From NCBI GenBank assembly GCA_003132405.1, contig PKXQ01000111.1, positions 1-64,000 on the forward strand: 64,000 nt of DNA. Reading direction: 5' to 3'. The position numbers were made by a program, and so were the translations under genes. Numbering within the stretch: the stretch's first letter is position 1; the number at the start of each line of letters is the position of its first letter. The stretch comes from Acidobacteriaceae bacterium (GTDB lineage: Bacteria; Acidobacteriota; Terriglobia; Terriglobales; Acidobacteriaceae). Below are positions 23,327-32,777 of this stretch, piece after piece. The notes under the pieces are model-generated. The model searched no databases and had not been told where the DNA came from. It saw only the letters and a program-made list of their open reading frames with translations.

Positions 23327-25513
23327 TTAGTGGACTGCGGCCGGGGCCACGGAGTATTCGGTAAACACGACGTTTTTAAAGCCGGTGGAACTCACGGTGA
23401 CCGTAACCGTGCAGACGGTGTTGGGCAACTGCAGGGTAACTCCGGCCAATCCATTGGCGCCGCTGACCACGGACGGCGAACTGGGAATCGCGCCATTGTT
23501 GGCCGCAAAATTAATGGTGACGCCGGAGACGCCATTACCGTAGGCGTCCTGCGCCTGCGCCCTTAGCGGACTGGGGAGAGTCGTTCCTTCATCGCCAGTC
23601 TGTTTCGATCCGTTGAAGACAATCATGTGTGTGGCAGCGGCGGCGGTAGCCGTTGCGGTGGTGGTGGCATTGGCGAAGGTTACACCCGAACTCGTGCCCG
23701 AAATCGTCAGTGTGTAGGTACCCGCTTTTTCCGGAAGGGTGTAAGTGGTCGACGCGTTGCCATTAGCGTCGGTTACGGCGGATGGCGGATTGAATGTGCC
23801 GCAGGTCTTGCTGCCGCTCTTGCTGCAGCCATCGCTGAAGGTCAGGGTGACGCCGGCGTCCGGTTGTCCGGAGTATGGATCGTTGGCCTGGATTTGTATG
23901 GGATAGGTTAGCGAGGTGCCGACCGTAGCCGTTTGCCCAACGCCGCCAGTAATGTTGAGTACCTGGAACAATCCGTAGGCTGCGAGAGTACTCTCTGTCC
24001 CCACATAAACCCTGCCATTGGCAATGGTCGGCGTAACGAAATGTCCAAGCGTCGGCAATCCATCGCGCGTCTTGACCTGATTGCTGGCATAAAGCATCTG
24101 CAAGTTCGTAGCGTTGAAGGCATAGAGATTTCCGCCCGTGAGGTCCCACAGAATTCCGTTACTGTTGCCATTGGCGGAAATGGATGGAGAGTGAGCGCCG
24201 GTATAGCTCGCGGCAGTCGTCGCGGGAACTCCGAGCGATCCGTTCGTCAAAGGATAGGCCAGGACAGGAGAGTCATCCGGCGCGAAAAAAACCGTGTTAT
24301 TCCAATAGGCGGGCGAACTGAATAAGACGTCCTTGGCCTGATCGGTCTGTTCTCCCGGAATCAGAGAAAATTCTTGTATGTCTTGGTCATAGGTTTGGTG
24401 GAACTCTCCCAGGTCATCGCGATCGAGAAGATAAACGAAACCCTGCTTGCCGCCGGCGACCAGTTCGTGAGGATAAGTGCCACTTTGCTCGGGAAGAACG
24501 AGAACTCCTGTGGAACTCAAATCTTCGTCGTAGGTGTTAAGGAATTGCACGTCGAATGGCGTGAAATAATCCGCTACAGTTAGATCGGGAGTAAGTTTGA
24601 GCACGCTGTTGCTGTAAGTCGCACCCTGCGGAATGTTGTAACAGGTCTCGCAGGCCTCGGCCGTCTCCACATAGATGTTGTTATTTTCATCGGCGGCGAT
24701 GCCAGTGCCTGTTTGCCAGATCGATGTTAGTCCGTGATCGGGCGACGTGTTGAAGATGGCGAGTTGCGCCAGTGTGCTTTCGTTGTAGGAGAGCACCCAG
24801 CCGCTGTTGTCGTCGTTGCATCCGTTGGAGCCGAAGGCCGCGTAAATAACGCCATTCAACAGCAGGAGACCGGGCCGGTTCTTCTGGTGCAGGCTCTTGA
24901 AATTCGTAACTTTTGTCCCATAAGTCGTTTGCGCAACGATTTGCACCGGGCTGCCGGGGAGATCGTTGCCGGTGGTGATGTCGAGAGCGTGCAGGTTATG
25001 TTCGACCGTGCCGTTGATCACCGTCTTCGCCACCAGATACATGGTGTTGTTGTTCGGATCGATAACTGGCGTTCCGATGATCCCCTCTTGCTCATAGCCA
25101 TATCCGTTGCCGCAAGGCAGAGTGCCGTTCGCGGTTTGAGCAGTAACGATTCCTTGAGAGGGATTGGTGAAGTTGACCCACCAGAGCTGAGTGCCGGAGT
25201 CGGCGTCGATGGCGTATACGGAATCCGCCTGCGTCACGACATAGATAACGTTGTGGACAGCGCCTGAAATGGTCACGCTAGGAATATAGAGGGGCTGCGC
25301 CATTACTACATAGTCGACGGGGAAACTGAACAGGTGCCCAAATCCGTTCTTGTTGACGTTGGCAGGAGTAAGCAGTGTTTCCTGAGTGTTAGCGCCGTCA
25401 CGCACATTATCGACACGGCTGGTGGGAATGGTGACTTGCGCGAGCGACAACAGCCAGGCTGTGCAGAAAATGAGAGGTAGGCACAGGCTGCGGATGGCGT
25501 TTCTACTTAACAT
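23327..25513 (-). CDS. Secreted beta-propeller protein with C-terminal Ig-like domains
   Basis: From the ATG at 25513 the protein has 728 residues and begins with a signal peptide (LCLPLIFCTAWLLSLAQ). Residues ~30-520 contain repeated blade-like segments of the PQQ type (VIYVVTQADSVYAIDADSGT, GIIGTPVIDPNNNTMYLVAK, LYAFNATNLQMLYASNQV). After residue ~530 come two invasin/bacterial Ig-like segments (DAGVTLTFSDGCSKSG, AVTDANGNASTTYTLPEKAG, and DAYGNGVSGVTINFAANNG). It is probably an exported surface or adhesive protein, since the catalytic residues of PQQ dehydrogenases are not apparent. A longer frame from 25555 would lengthen the n-region without benefit. Confidence 0.8.
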   Translation of the reverse strand: MLSRNAIRSLCLPLIFCTAWLLSLAQVTIPTSRVDNVRDGANTQETLLTPANVNKNGFGHLFSFPVDYVVMAQPLYIPSVTISGAVHNVIYVVTQADSVYAIDADSGTQLWWVNFTNPSQGIVTAQTANGTLPCGNGYGYEQEGIIGTPVIDPNNNTMYLVAKTVINGTVEHNLHALDITTGNDLPGSPVQIVAQTTYGTKVTNFKSLHQKNRPGLLLLNGVIYAAFGSNGCNDDNSGWVLSYNESTLAQLAIFNTSPDHGLTSIWQTGTGIAADENNNIYVETAEACETCYNIPQGATYSNSVLKLTPDLTVADYFTPFDVQFLNTYDEDLSSTGVLVLPEQSGTYPHELVAGGKQGFVYLLDRDDLGEFHQTYDQDIQEFSLIPGEQTDQAKDVLFSSPAYWNNTVFFAPDDSPVLAYPLTNGSLGVPATTAASYTGAHSPSISANGNSNGILWDLTGGNLYAFNATNLQMLYASNQVKTRDGLPTLGHFVTPTIANGRVYVGTESTLAAYGLFQVLNITGGVGQTATVGTSLTYPIQIQANDPYSGQPDAGVTLTFSDGCSKSGSKTCGTFNPPSAVTDANGNASTTYTLPEKAGTYTLTISGTSSGVTFANATTTATATAAAATHMIVFNGSKQTGDEGTTLPSPLRAQAQDAYGNGVSGVTINFAANNGAIPSSPSVVSGANGLAGVTLQLPNTVCTVTVTVSSTGFKNVVFTEYSVAPAAVH

Positions 25514-25670
25514 AACCTTAGATATTGCAACCACTGACCCGCCGAAAGGATACACCAGAATGAGTGTTTCCTCCAGTTAAGAAAAAACTGTGCATCGACG
25601 TATACCTCCAAAAGCACAGTCATGGTCACAACTTCGATCACTTTGGATGCAAGATCGCGGCGAGAGTTGG

Positions 25671-27977
25671 CTAGAAGATGGTGGTGAGGCGCAGGGCTAC
25701 GCTTCGGGATGGCCCTATGGCGTTGCCTGAAAAAAGGCCGCCGAAGTCGATCACGTCGAGGACGTCGGTGAGATTCTGTCCGTCGATTTGAAACCTAGTT
25801 TTAACATGGTCGGATTGATACACATCCGCGCCCGCCGAAGCGTTGACCTGGAACGATGGATAGATGCGTCCGCGGGCAAAATTGATACGATCGATCACCT
25901 GTTGGCCGTATTCGGCGAGCGCCTGTTGCTGGGTGCCTTCGAACTCGAATGGCAGCCCGGTGTCATATTGAATTCCGCTTGCGACCCAGAGGCGCGGCAT
26001 CAGTTGATAACGCAAACGTCCGCGGACGGTGTTGCGCTGGTCCTGCGAATCGTGAAAATGGCTGCTCGGAGGCAGGCCCTGAGCGTCGTCGCCCAAAAAT
26101 AACCCTCCGGTCACCGGATACCACGCCTGCCCCACGGTGTAGGAATAGCTCACGAAGCCAGAGAAGCGGCGCCAGTCGGGAAGGTCGATTTTCGCTTCCG
26201 CGCCATAGATGACGGCCTTGCGAAATGCAATCGGAAAGCTGATGTCCGTGTCCTCGATCAGATTGTCATCCGCATAGTTGGCCACCAGGCGCCGGAAATA
26301 GTTGGCGTCCAGCTTGAGCTTTCCGTCGAAAATCTTCGTCAAGCCTGCTTCGTAGTAGTTGCCTTCGGAAGGCTCTACCGGCAGCGGCAGAAAATTCTGG
26401 CTGATGGAGGCAAAAGCCCCGGAACTCGAAAGCAGAATGTTCTCGAATGATGGAGTTTGAAAGACTCTGTCATAGGAGAAATGCACGACAAGACCGGCGG
26501 AAGGAAAATAGCGTGAGACAGCGAAGCGCGGGTCGACGGCCTGGCGATTTAACAAAAGCTGGTAGTGATCCCAGCGCAAGCCGGCGTTGACCGTCCAATT
26601 CTTAAAACGGATTTGGTCCTGCACGAATAACGATTGCTCAAGGTCGGGCCGGTTGGCGAGGAAGCTAAAGTCAATTGGAGCGTTGGGGTTGAATTGAGTG
26701 TCGTCGGTAATGTGGTAGCGGAAGTTTTCGTTCAGGAATAAATTGTCGGACTCGAACCCAACTTTCCACTCGCTCCGCCCACGATCGATGGTCGCGGTTC
26801 CTTTGAAGTATTCTTCGCGAAAGAAGTTCTGCTGGAAGACCTCTATGGGATCTGAATTTGCATTGGAGTTAAAACCAATCGCGTTATCGCGGACCATAGT
26901 ACGAAAATCGGCGACCGCCGCGGACGAGAACGTGTGCTCGTAAGAGGCGATTCCCATGGTCTCGAGGTTATCCGCCGTTTGCACTTGGCCGGCAGCTTCC
27001 TGCACCTGTTCATTCGGAATGTCGTAGCGCGAGAGCTCATGGCGAACGATGAATCGCAGACGATCTTTTGAGGTTAGTTCGTGATCGTAATTGACGGCAA
27101 AATCGCCGAGCGTGCCCGTGTTGGTAAAGTTTTCGGGCACAACGGGATTCAAATAATGATCCGTCATGCTGCCACTGGCGCTGGCACCAAAGGTATTTTT
27201 GCCCCAGGCGTATTGCCCTTGTGCGGCGGCGCCAGCCGTATCGAAACTTCCGCCGGAAAGCGCCAACTGTCCGTGGAAGCCGGGCTGTGAATCCTGCAGC
27301 GTGTTGACCTCGACCACGCCTCCCATTTTTCGTCCATATTCGGCGGGTATGCCGGCGGTATAGATAGTCAACGATTGCACGTCGTCGGCATCGATCGCCG
27401 GTCCGAAACTGGGCGAGCGATTATCGGTCAGCGGGATGCCATCGACAACAAATTGTGTCTGATACTCCGAGCCGCGCGGATGCAGGACGGCATTGCCTTC
27501 GTAGAGCCAACCGGGCTGCGAATTCACCAGATCCTGCAAGGAACGTCCCGGAATCGAGCTCAGCCGGTTCTCGATTTGTCCAGAGCCTATCTGATTGACC
27601 GAACCTGCCTGATCCGGATTGATCAGTGTTTTATCGGTGCTCACCGTTACCGACTGGCTAACCGTCGGCAGAAGGAGTTGGATAGTGTGTTCAGTCGGAA
27701 TCGACGAATGAATATCGACCGACTCGGACATCGGCGCAAAACCAGACTGAGTGATCTCGAGTTGATAGACGCCGTAGGACAGGCGCTGTACATCGAGGCG
27801 GCCCTGATCGCTGGTCGATAGAGTGCTCCGATAATGATTTCCCTCGCTGACAATCTGAACTGTTGTTTTTACAGCCAGGCCGGCGGGATCGGTCACTCTA
27901 AGGCGCAACTCGCCGCTATTGCTCTGGCAGAAGAGCGGCGTCGCGCAAAAGAGAAACAGGGCTGCAAATCTCGTCAT
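25671..27977 (-). CDS. TonB-dependent receptor with carboxypeptidase-like regulatory domain
   Basis: The 768-residue outer-membrane protein has a signal peptide (RFAALFLFCATPLFCQS), an Ig-like carboxypeptidase-regulatory domain at ~20-105 (LRLRVTDPAGLAVKTTVQIV), a plug domain (~130-235; RSLQDLVNSQPGWLYEGNAV, FVVDGIPLTDNRSPSFGP, IPAEYGRKMGGVVEVNT) and a beta-barrel ending in ALRLTTIF with a terminal Phe, as in barrel proteins. The cargo is unknown. The GAF-TonB protein encoded 2.4 kb away could energise it, but this is only inferred from proximity. Confidence 0.93.
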   Translation of the reverse strand: MTRFAALFLFCATPLFCQSNSGELRLRVTDPAGLAVKTTVQIVSEGNHYRSTLSTSDQGRLDVQRLSYGVYQLEITQSGFAPMSESVDIHSSIPTEHTIQLLLPTVSQSVTVSTDKTLINPDQAGSVNQIGSGQIENRLSSIPGRSLQDLVNSQPGWLYEGNAVLHPRGSEYQTQFVVDGIPLTDNRSPSFGPAIDADDVQSLTIYTAGIPAEYGRKMGGVVEVNTLQDSQPGFHGQLALSGGSFDTAGAAAQGQYAWGKNTFGASASGSMTDHYLNPVVPENFTNTGTLGDFAVNYDHELTSKDRLRFIVRHELSRYDIPNEQVQEAAGQVQTADNLETMGIASYEHTFSSAAVADFRTMVRDNAIGFNSNANSDPIEVFQQNFFREEYFKGTATIDRGRSEWKVGFESDNLFLNENFRYHITDDTQFNPNAPIDFSFLANRPDLEQSLFVQDQIRFKNWTVNAGLRWDHYQLLLNRQAVDPRFAVSRYFPSAGLVVHFSYDRVFQTPSFENILLSSSGAFASISQNFLPLPVEPSEGNYYEAGLTKIFDGKLKLDANYFRRLVANYADDNLIEDTDISFPIAFRKAVIYGAEAKIDLPDWRRFSGFVSYSYTVGQAWYPVTGGLFLGDDAQGLPPSSHFHDSQDQRNTVRGRLRYQLMPRLWVASGIQYDTGLPFEFEGTQQQALAEYGQQVIDRINFARGRIYPSFQVNASAGADVYQSDHVKTRFQIDGQNLTDVLDVIDFGGLFSGNAIGPSRSVALRLTTIF

Positions 27978-28238
27978 GAAGAGCCGGTCTCTTGTAGTTT
28001 AGCTGCTTTCCCGATCGGGGTTGCCAGGCGTTTTCCCGGAGACGGTTACTTTTAGGCTCGGTGACGGCGGTCATAATATTTTGTGAGATTCGAATTCCCA
28101 TTCCTGGGCGGTGGCACGCGACAATTACATTAGACAGGCTGCTCGCCGCGAAAAGACTGCTAAAGTAAGAATTGGCACACCGACGAGCCGGATGTGCACA
28201 AAAGAATCTACAGATAATTTAAGGAGAGCAGGCTCGCT

Positions 28239-29654
28239 ATGCGCATCGCGGTAGTTGGTTCCGGATATGTTGGGCTGGTGACGGGAGTGTGTTTCGCCGA
28301 TCTTGGGCACCAGGTTGTTCTGGTCGATAATGACGAGAAAAAAAATGCCGCGCTCAGAAACGGCGAGGTGCCGATTCATGAGCGCTTTCTGCCCGAACTG
28401 CTGGCGCGGCATCGTGGCGGGCGCATACAGTTTTCCGGCGACCTGCAGGCGGCCACGCGCGACAGCGATGCTGTATTCATTGCGGTCGGAACGCCGCCGA
28501 CCGAAAGCGGCGACGCCGATCTCTCGTACGTCGAATCGGTCGCGCGCGAGATCGCCGGCGGGGTCGATGGATATAAGGTGGTGGTCGAAAAGAGTACAGT
28601 TCCGGTATATACCAGCCAGTGGATCCGCACAGTACTCACACGCAATGGCGCCGATCCGGCGCACGTCGATGTCGCTTCGAATCCGGAATTTTTGCGCGAA
28701 GGCAGTGCGGTCACTGATTTTCTCTATCCTGATCGCATAGTGGTCGGGGTCGAGAGCGAACGCGCCGCCGAGACCATGCGCGCACTTTACGGACCGCTGA
28801 CCAGCGGATGGTATTACGGGCGCGGCGAAGCGATTCCGCGTCCGGAATCGGCCAGGGACAAGGCGCCTCCGCGTCTGATCATCACCAGCACCAAGAGCGC
28901 GGAGCTGATCAAGCACGCATCCAACGCATTTCTCGCCATGAAGATTTCTTTTATTAATGCGGTAGCGTCGATCTGCGAATCGGTGGGTGCGAACGTGCAG
29001 CAGGTCTGCGACGGCATCGGCACCGATTCGCGCATCGGGCCGCGCTTCTTGAATCCCGGCATCGGCTATGGCGGCTCGTGCTTTCCAAAAGACTTGATGG
29101 CTTTTCGCGCCGTCGCTAAAGAAAGTGGATACGACTTTCGCCTCCTCGAAGAAGTGATCCGTATCAATGAAGAGCAAAGGCACCGATTCCTGCGCAAGGT
29201 GCGGGGAGTGCTCTGGACCTTCCGCGGCAAGCGGCTGGGCGTGTTAGGTCTCGCTTTTAAGGGTGGGACCGACGATATTCGGGAGTCTCCGGCGCTCTTG
29301 CTGGTGCAAGATCTGGTCCGCGAGGGTTGCCATATTTGCGCCTACGATCCGGCCGCGATGGAGCGCGCCAAAGAGGTGCTGAAATCGGGTGTCGATTTTG
29401 CCGCCGATGCCTATGAAGCCGCGAGCGGTGCGGATGCCCTGTTGATCCTGACCGAGTGGGAAGAATTCGCGGCGCTTGATCTTGATCGACTGCGCACGCT
29501 GGTCAAGTATCCGATCGTGCTCGATGGGCGGAATCTGTATGATCCACAAGAGATGGTCGATCACGGATTCTCGTATTACAGCGTGGGTCGTCCGGCGGCG
29601 TTAACAGAAGAATCGACGGCGGCCGCCTTTCCGAAGAAAAAGGAGCGTGCCTGA
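28239..29654 (+). CDS. ugd: UDP-glucose 6-dehydrogenase
   Basis: This 471-residue enzyme oxidises UDP-glucose to UDP-glucuronate with two NAD. The N-terminal Rossmann motif [20 protein letters not shown], the [15 protein letters not shown] segment, [12 protein letters not shown] and the catalytic Cys in [14 protein letters not shown] are all present. The C-terminal UDP-binding domain has [24 protein letters not shown] lies upstream of the ATG. It overlaps the next gene by eight bases, and together they would make UDP-xylose. Confidence 0.96.
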   Translation: MRIAVVGSGYVGLVTGVCFADLGHQVVLVDNDEKKNAALRNGEVPIHERFLPELLARHRGGRIQFSGDLQAATRDSDAVFIAVGTPPTESGDADLSYVESVAREIAGGVDGYKVVVEKSTVPVYTSQWIRTVLTRNGADPAHVDVASNPEFLREGSAVTDFLYPDRIVVGVESERAAETMRALYGPLTSGWYYGRGEAIPRPESARDKAPPRLIITSTKSAELIKHASNAFLAMKISFINAVASICESVGANVQQVCDGIGTDSRIGPRFLNPGIGYGGSCFPKDLMAFRAVAKESGYDFRLLEEVIRINEEQRHRFLRKVRGVLWTFRGKRLGVLGLAFKGGTDDIRESPALLLVQDLVREGCHICAYDPAAMERAKEVLKSGVDFAADAYEAASGADALLILTEWEEFAALDLDRLRTLVKYPIVLDGRNLYDPQEMVDHGFSYYSVGRPAALTEESTAAAFPKKKERA

Positions 29655-30615
29655 ATTGATGAAGACGAAGCGCGCGCTGGTGACGGGAGGAGCGGGCTTT
29701 CTCGGCTCCCATCTCTGCGATGGACTGCTGGGCGACGGCTATTCCGTCATCGCGGCAGACAATCTGCTGACCGGGCGGACGAGCAATCTCGATCACCTCC
29801 GGAATGATTCGCGTTTTGAGTTTGTCGAAAAAGACGTTTGCCAGCCTGGCGAATGGGGCGCACTCGATTATGTGTTTCACTTCGCCAGCCCGGCCAGCCC
29901 AGTGGACTATGCCGCGCACGGAATCGCAACGCTGCGAGTGGGATCCTATGGGACATTCGAGGCGCTGGAGACGGCGCTCCGCTGCAGCGCGAAATTCATG
30001 ATGGCGTCGACCTCGGAATGCTATGGCGACCCGATGGTGCATCCGCAAACCGAAACCTATTGGGGAAATGTAAATCCCATAGGGCCGCGCTCGGTATATG
30101 ACGAGGCGAAGCGTTTTTCGGAAGCCGTGACCATGGCGTACAACCGCTATCACCGGGTGGACACGCGGATTTTACGCATCTTCAACACCTATGGCCCGCG
30201 CATGCAGATTAACGATGGGCGGGTGATCCCAAATTTTATGTGGCAGGCTCTGCGTGGAGAAAATCTTACCGTTTATGGCGAAGGCCGCCAGACCCGCAGT
30301 TTTTGTTACGTAAGCGATGAGGTCGATGGAATTCTGCGCCTCTCGCGCTGTAATGAGCATGCGCCCGTGAATATTGGCAATCCATCCGAGTTCACAATCC
30401 TGGAGTGCGCGCAAAAAGTAATTGCTACAACTGGATCAAAGAGCCAGATTAAATTCGAAGCGCTGCCGCAGGACGATCCGAAGCAGCGCTGTCCCGATAT
30501 TTCGAAGGCCAAGCGGCTGCTGGGATGGGAGCCGAAGGTTGATTTGGAGGCTGGGCTTAAGCTTTCGCTGGAATATTTTCGCCGAGCCGTAGCGGAAAAA
30601 GAGCAGCCCGCTTAG
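29647..30615 (+). CDS. UDP-glucuronate decarboxylase-like SDR enzyme
   Basis: This 322-residue extended SDR protein has the N-terminal [20 protein letters not shown], the [16 protein letters not shown] segment typical of UDP-xylose synthases, [27 protein letters not shown] (Tyr-x3-Lys) and [20 protein letters not shown]. It should convert UDP-glucuronate to UDP-xylose. The start is GTG at 29647, or ATG at 29659. Either overlaps or abuts ugd, so the two are an operon and probably sequential steps. Confidence 0.92.
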   Translation: MPELMKTKRALVTGGAGFLGSHLCDGLLGDGYSVIAADNLLTGRTSNLDHLRNDSRFEFVEKDVCQPGEWGALDYVFHFASPASPVDYAAHGIATLRVGSYGTFEALETALRCSAKFMMASTSECYGDPMVHPQTETYWGNVNPIGPRSVYDEAKRFSEAVTMAYNRYHRVDTRILRIFNTYGPRMQINDGRVIPNFMWQALRGENLTVYGEGRQTRSFCYVSDEVDGILRLSRCNEHAPVNIGNPSEFTILECAQKVIATTGSKSQIKFEALPQDDPKQRCPDISKAKRLLGWEPKVDLEAGLKLSLEYFRRAVAEKEQPA

Positions 30616-31748
30616 CGGAGTTGCTCGTCCAGTTCAGGACCAGTGGAGAGAATTGCCAGCAGGCGCAGAACTTCTTCGCGCTCTACCGAATCGCGAAACA
30701 TAAAACGCACGCCCATGCCGAAACCGCGATGGATAGTCATCACCTGTCCTGAGATTCTCAATTTCGTGTCGGAGGTGCGCACCAGAATCTCCACGCCTGA
30801 CTGACCGGAGAATGGACTCGGCATTTCAACGTAACAACCACCCTCGCTGATATCGGACAAAATGCAGCGATTGGGCACTTTCGATCCGAGCCGGTAAACC
30901 TCCGCGCCGAGTTTGCAGGCGAAACGGTGCTCGCCGCGCCGGTTGCTGGCATTGGAAAGGATGCTGGAATCCCTGGACTCAAGTTGCGACTCGCTGCTCG
31001 TGCGCGGCGGGGTCGCGAGCGACTGGTTCGAGGCCGATTCATTGACCATCGCCGGGGGTGCCCCCAGCGACGGCTGCGGATTATTTTGCTGCAGCCAGCT
31101 CTGCATGAGCCGCCGCGACGACTGGGGCACGTCCAGAAAACGAATCCCCGTGCGGCCACCGGAGTCCTGCCACGCCACCTCGCCCGACAGGCGGACGATC
31201 TGCTCCTGATCGGGAAGGGCGAATTCAAAATAAATTTTGCACGACGACGGAATGCGGCTCTCGGTTTGGATCGAGGTTCCACCCTCGCTGAGGTCGGTCA
31301 GAAGGGCGCTTAGTTCGGGCGTTCCCGGATAGGCGACGTTCGCCTTTGAATTAACCGGTGTGCGCGAAGCGCGCCGCCGTTCGCGCCGCATCAAGCCGCG
31401 CGCCGCCCGTAAACTGATGCGGGTGCGTTCGGAAGAAAGCGGACGATAGAGAACAAAGTTGGCGCCCAGTCCAAAGAGCGGGCGGGCGTTAAACCCGCTA
31501 TCGACGATGGCAATTAGCAGAGTGGAGCGGTTTCTGGGCGACTGGCGCAAGCGTGTCAGAAATTCTTCGGAACTCTGATCGGGGCGATAGTCGAGGACAA
31601 CGGCGTTGAAATGATGGCTCTCCAACAGTTCGAGTCCCTCGGCAGTCGAGGAGGCGCGCTCCACTAATATCCCCAGTTCGGACAAGCTGAGCATCAGCAG
31701 ATTGGCGGATTCCTGATCCAAACACACCACTAGGGCGCGCAAATCCAT
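30612..31748 (-). CDS. Receiver-PilZ-PilZ regulator
   Basis: From the ATG at 31748 the protein has 378 residues. A CheY-like receiver at 1-125 keeps an acidic residue after beta-1 (VVCLDQES) and the phospho-acceptor Asp in VVLDYRPD, but the switch Lys is replaced by Arg (LYRPLS). PilZ 1 (~125-235) has RRERRRASR and [13 protein letters not shown]. PilZ 2 (~270-375) has [11 protein letters not shown] and [15 protein letters not shown]. Both carry the R-x3-R and D/N-x-S-x-x-G c-di-GMP signatures. It probably joins phosphorelay or protein contacts to c-di-GMP level. The gene is divergent from the M23 peptidase. Confidence 0.88.
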   Translation of the reverse strand: MDLRALVVCLDQESANLLMLSLSELGILVERASSTAEGLELLESHHFNAVVLDYRPDQSSEEFLTRLRQSPRNRSTLLIAIVDSGFNARPLFGLGANFVLYRPLSSERTRISLRAARGLMRRERRRASRTPVNSKANVAYPGTPELSALLTDLSEGGTSIQTESRIPSSCKIYFEFALPDQEQIVRLSGEVAWQDSGGRTGIRFLDVPQSSRRLMQSWLQQNNPQPSLGAPPAMVNESASNQSLATPPRTSSESQLESRDSSILSNASNRRGEHRFACKLGAEVYRLGSKVPNRCILSDISEGGCYVEMPSPFSGQSGVEILVRTSDTKLRISGQVMTIHRGFGMGVRFMFRDSVEREEVLRLLAILSTGPELDEQLR

Positions 31749-31882
31749 AGTATCAAGATGGTAAGAGAAGGCAGGGACCACTCACAAGTTACCAATGTCA
31801 TGCTGGGGCGGCGGAAGCTTTCGAGATCGCACATCGCAGGCGTCTGTATGTTCCCCTCTTCAAGTGCTAGCCTAAGACCGCG

Positions 31883-32770
31883 ATGCACGAACGCGGTCGC
31901 TCTGTGGTCCGACTTCTCGCAATGCTTCTAGTTAGTGTCGCCGGAAATTTGTCGGCAGCAACTCCCGCCCATTGGACAGTCCTCAATCAGCCCGTTCGTC
32001 TGGTCAACGGATCGCCCGTTCTCTTCCGCGTTTCCACACCTCAGCCGGTGCGCTCACTTTCGGGGAACTGGCTGGGCCACGAGATTGTTTTCAGCTTCGA
32101 TGCGACCCACAAAATGTGGTTCGCGCTTGCCGGAGCCGGACAAGAAACGAAGCCGGGAGATTATTCTCTCGTACTCTACGCCGAGACCTCCACCGGGAAA
32201 GCGATCTCATTCGAAAAGAAAATTCGCGTCGCAGCGCAACGCTATCCCCGAGTGCTGCTGAAAGTTCCGGCACGTTATACCGCGCCCAGTCCGGAAGATC
32301 AGCGCGAGATCGAGCAGGACAGGCAAGTAAAGGCCGAGGCATTCAAAACTGTAAGTCCAAATCGCGAATGGAAGGGATCTTTCGCGCCTCCGGTCGACGC
32401 CCAAATCTCCGATGTCTTCGGGGTTAAGCGGGTCTTCAATGGCACGGTGCAGAGCACGCATCAGGGACTCGATTTCCGCGTTCCCAGCGGAACTTCGGTA
32501 GCTGCAGTAAATGACGGCCGCGTGATTCTGGCGCAGCCGCTATTTTTCGAGGGCAATTGTGTCGTGATCGACCACGGCCAGGGATTGCTGACCCTCTATC
32601 TGCATCTGTCGAAATTCCTGGTGAAAGAAGGCGACGATGTAGCGAAAGGCCAGCCTGTCGGGCTCAGTGGAGGCACAGGGCGCGCAACCGGACCGCATCT
32701 GCATCTCGCGGTTCGCTGGCAAGGGGTGTATTTGAATCCGCAGGTTCTGCTGAAATTAAAATTGCCATGA
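31883..32770 (+). CDS. M23 family metallopeptidase
   Basis: A 295-residue exported protein with a signal peptide (RLLAMLLVSVAGNLSAA), a beta-rich N-terminal region (~25-120) and a LytM/M23 domain (~165-290). Zinc ligands are the His and Asp in THQGLDFRVP and the second His in ATGPHLHLAVRW. The loop VVIDHGQGLLTLYLHLSKF is typical. Such enzymes cut peptide cross-links in peptidoglycan. It shares a 134-base divergent region with the receiver-PilZ gene. Its 3' end nearly meets that of lhr. Confidence 0.93.
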   Translation: MHERGRSVVRLLAMLLVSVAGNLSAATPAHWTVLNQPVRLVNGSPVLFRVSTPQPVRSLSGNWLGHEIVFSFDATHKMWFALAGAGQETKPGDYSLVLYAETSTGKAISFEKKIRVAAQRYPRVLLKVPARYTAPSPEDQREIEQDRQVKAEAFKTVSPNREWKGSFAPPVDAQISDVFGVKRVFNGTVQSTHQGLDFRVPSGTSVAAVNDGRVILAQPLFFEGNCVVIDHGQGLLTLYLHLSKFLVKEGDDVAKGQPVGLSGGTGRATGPHLHLAVRWQGVYLNPQVLLKLKLP

Positions 32771-32777
32771 CTCAAAG

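Noticed and set aside
28125..29183. 352-codon open frame antisense to ugd
   Set aside because: It is a shadow of ugd in high-GC coding sequence, without motifs or a ribosome site of note.
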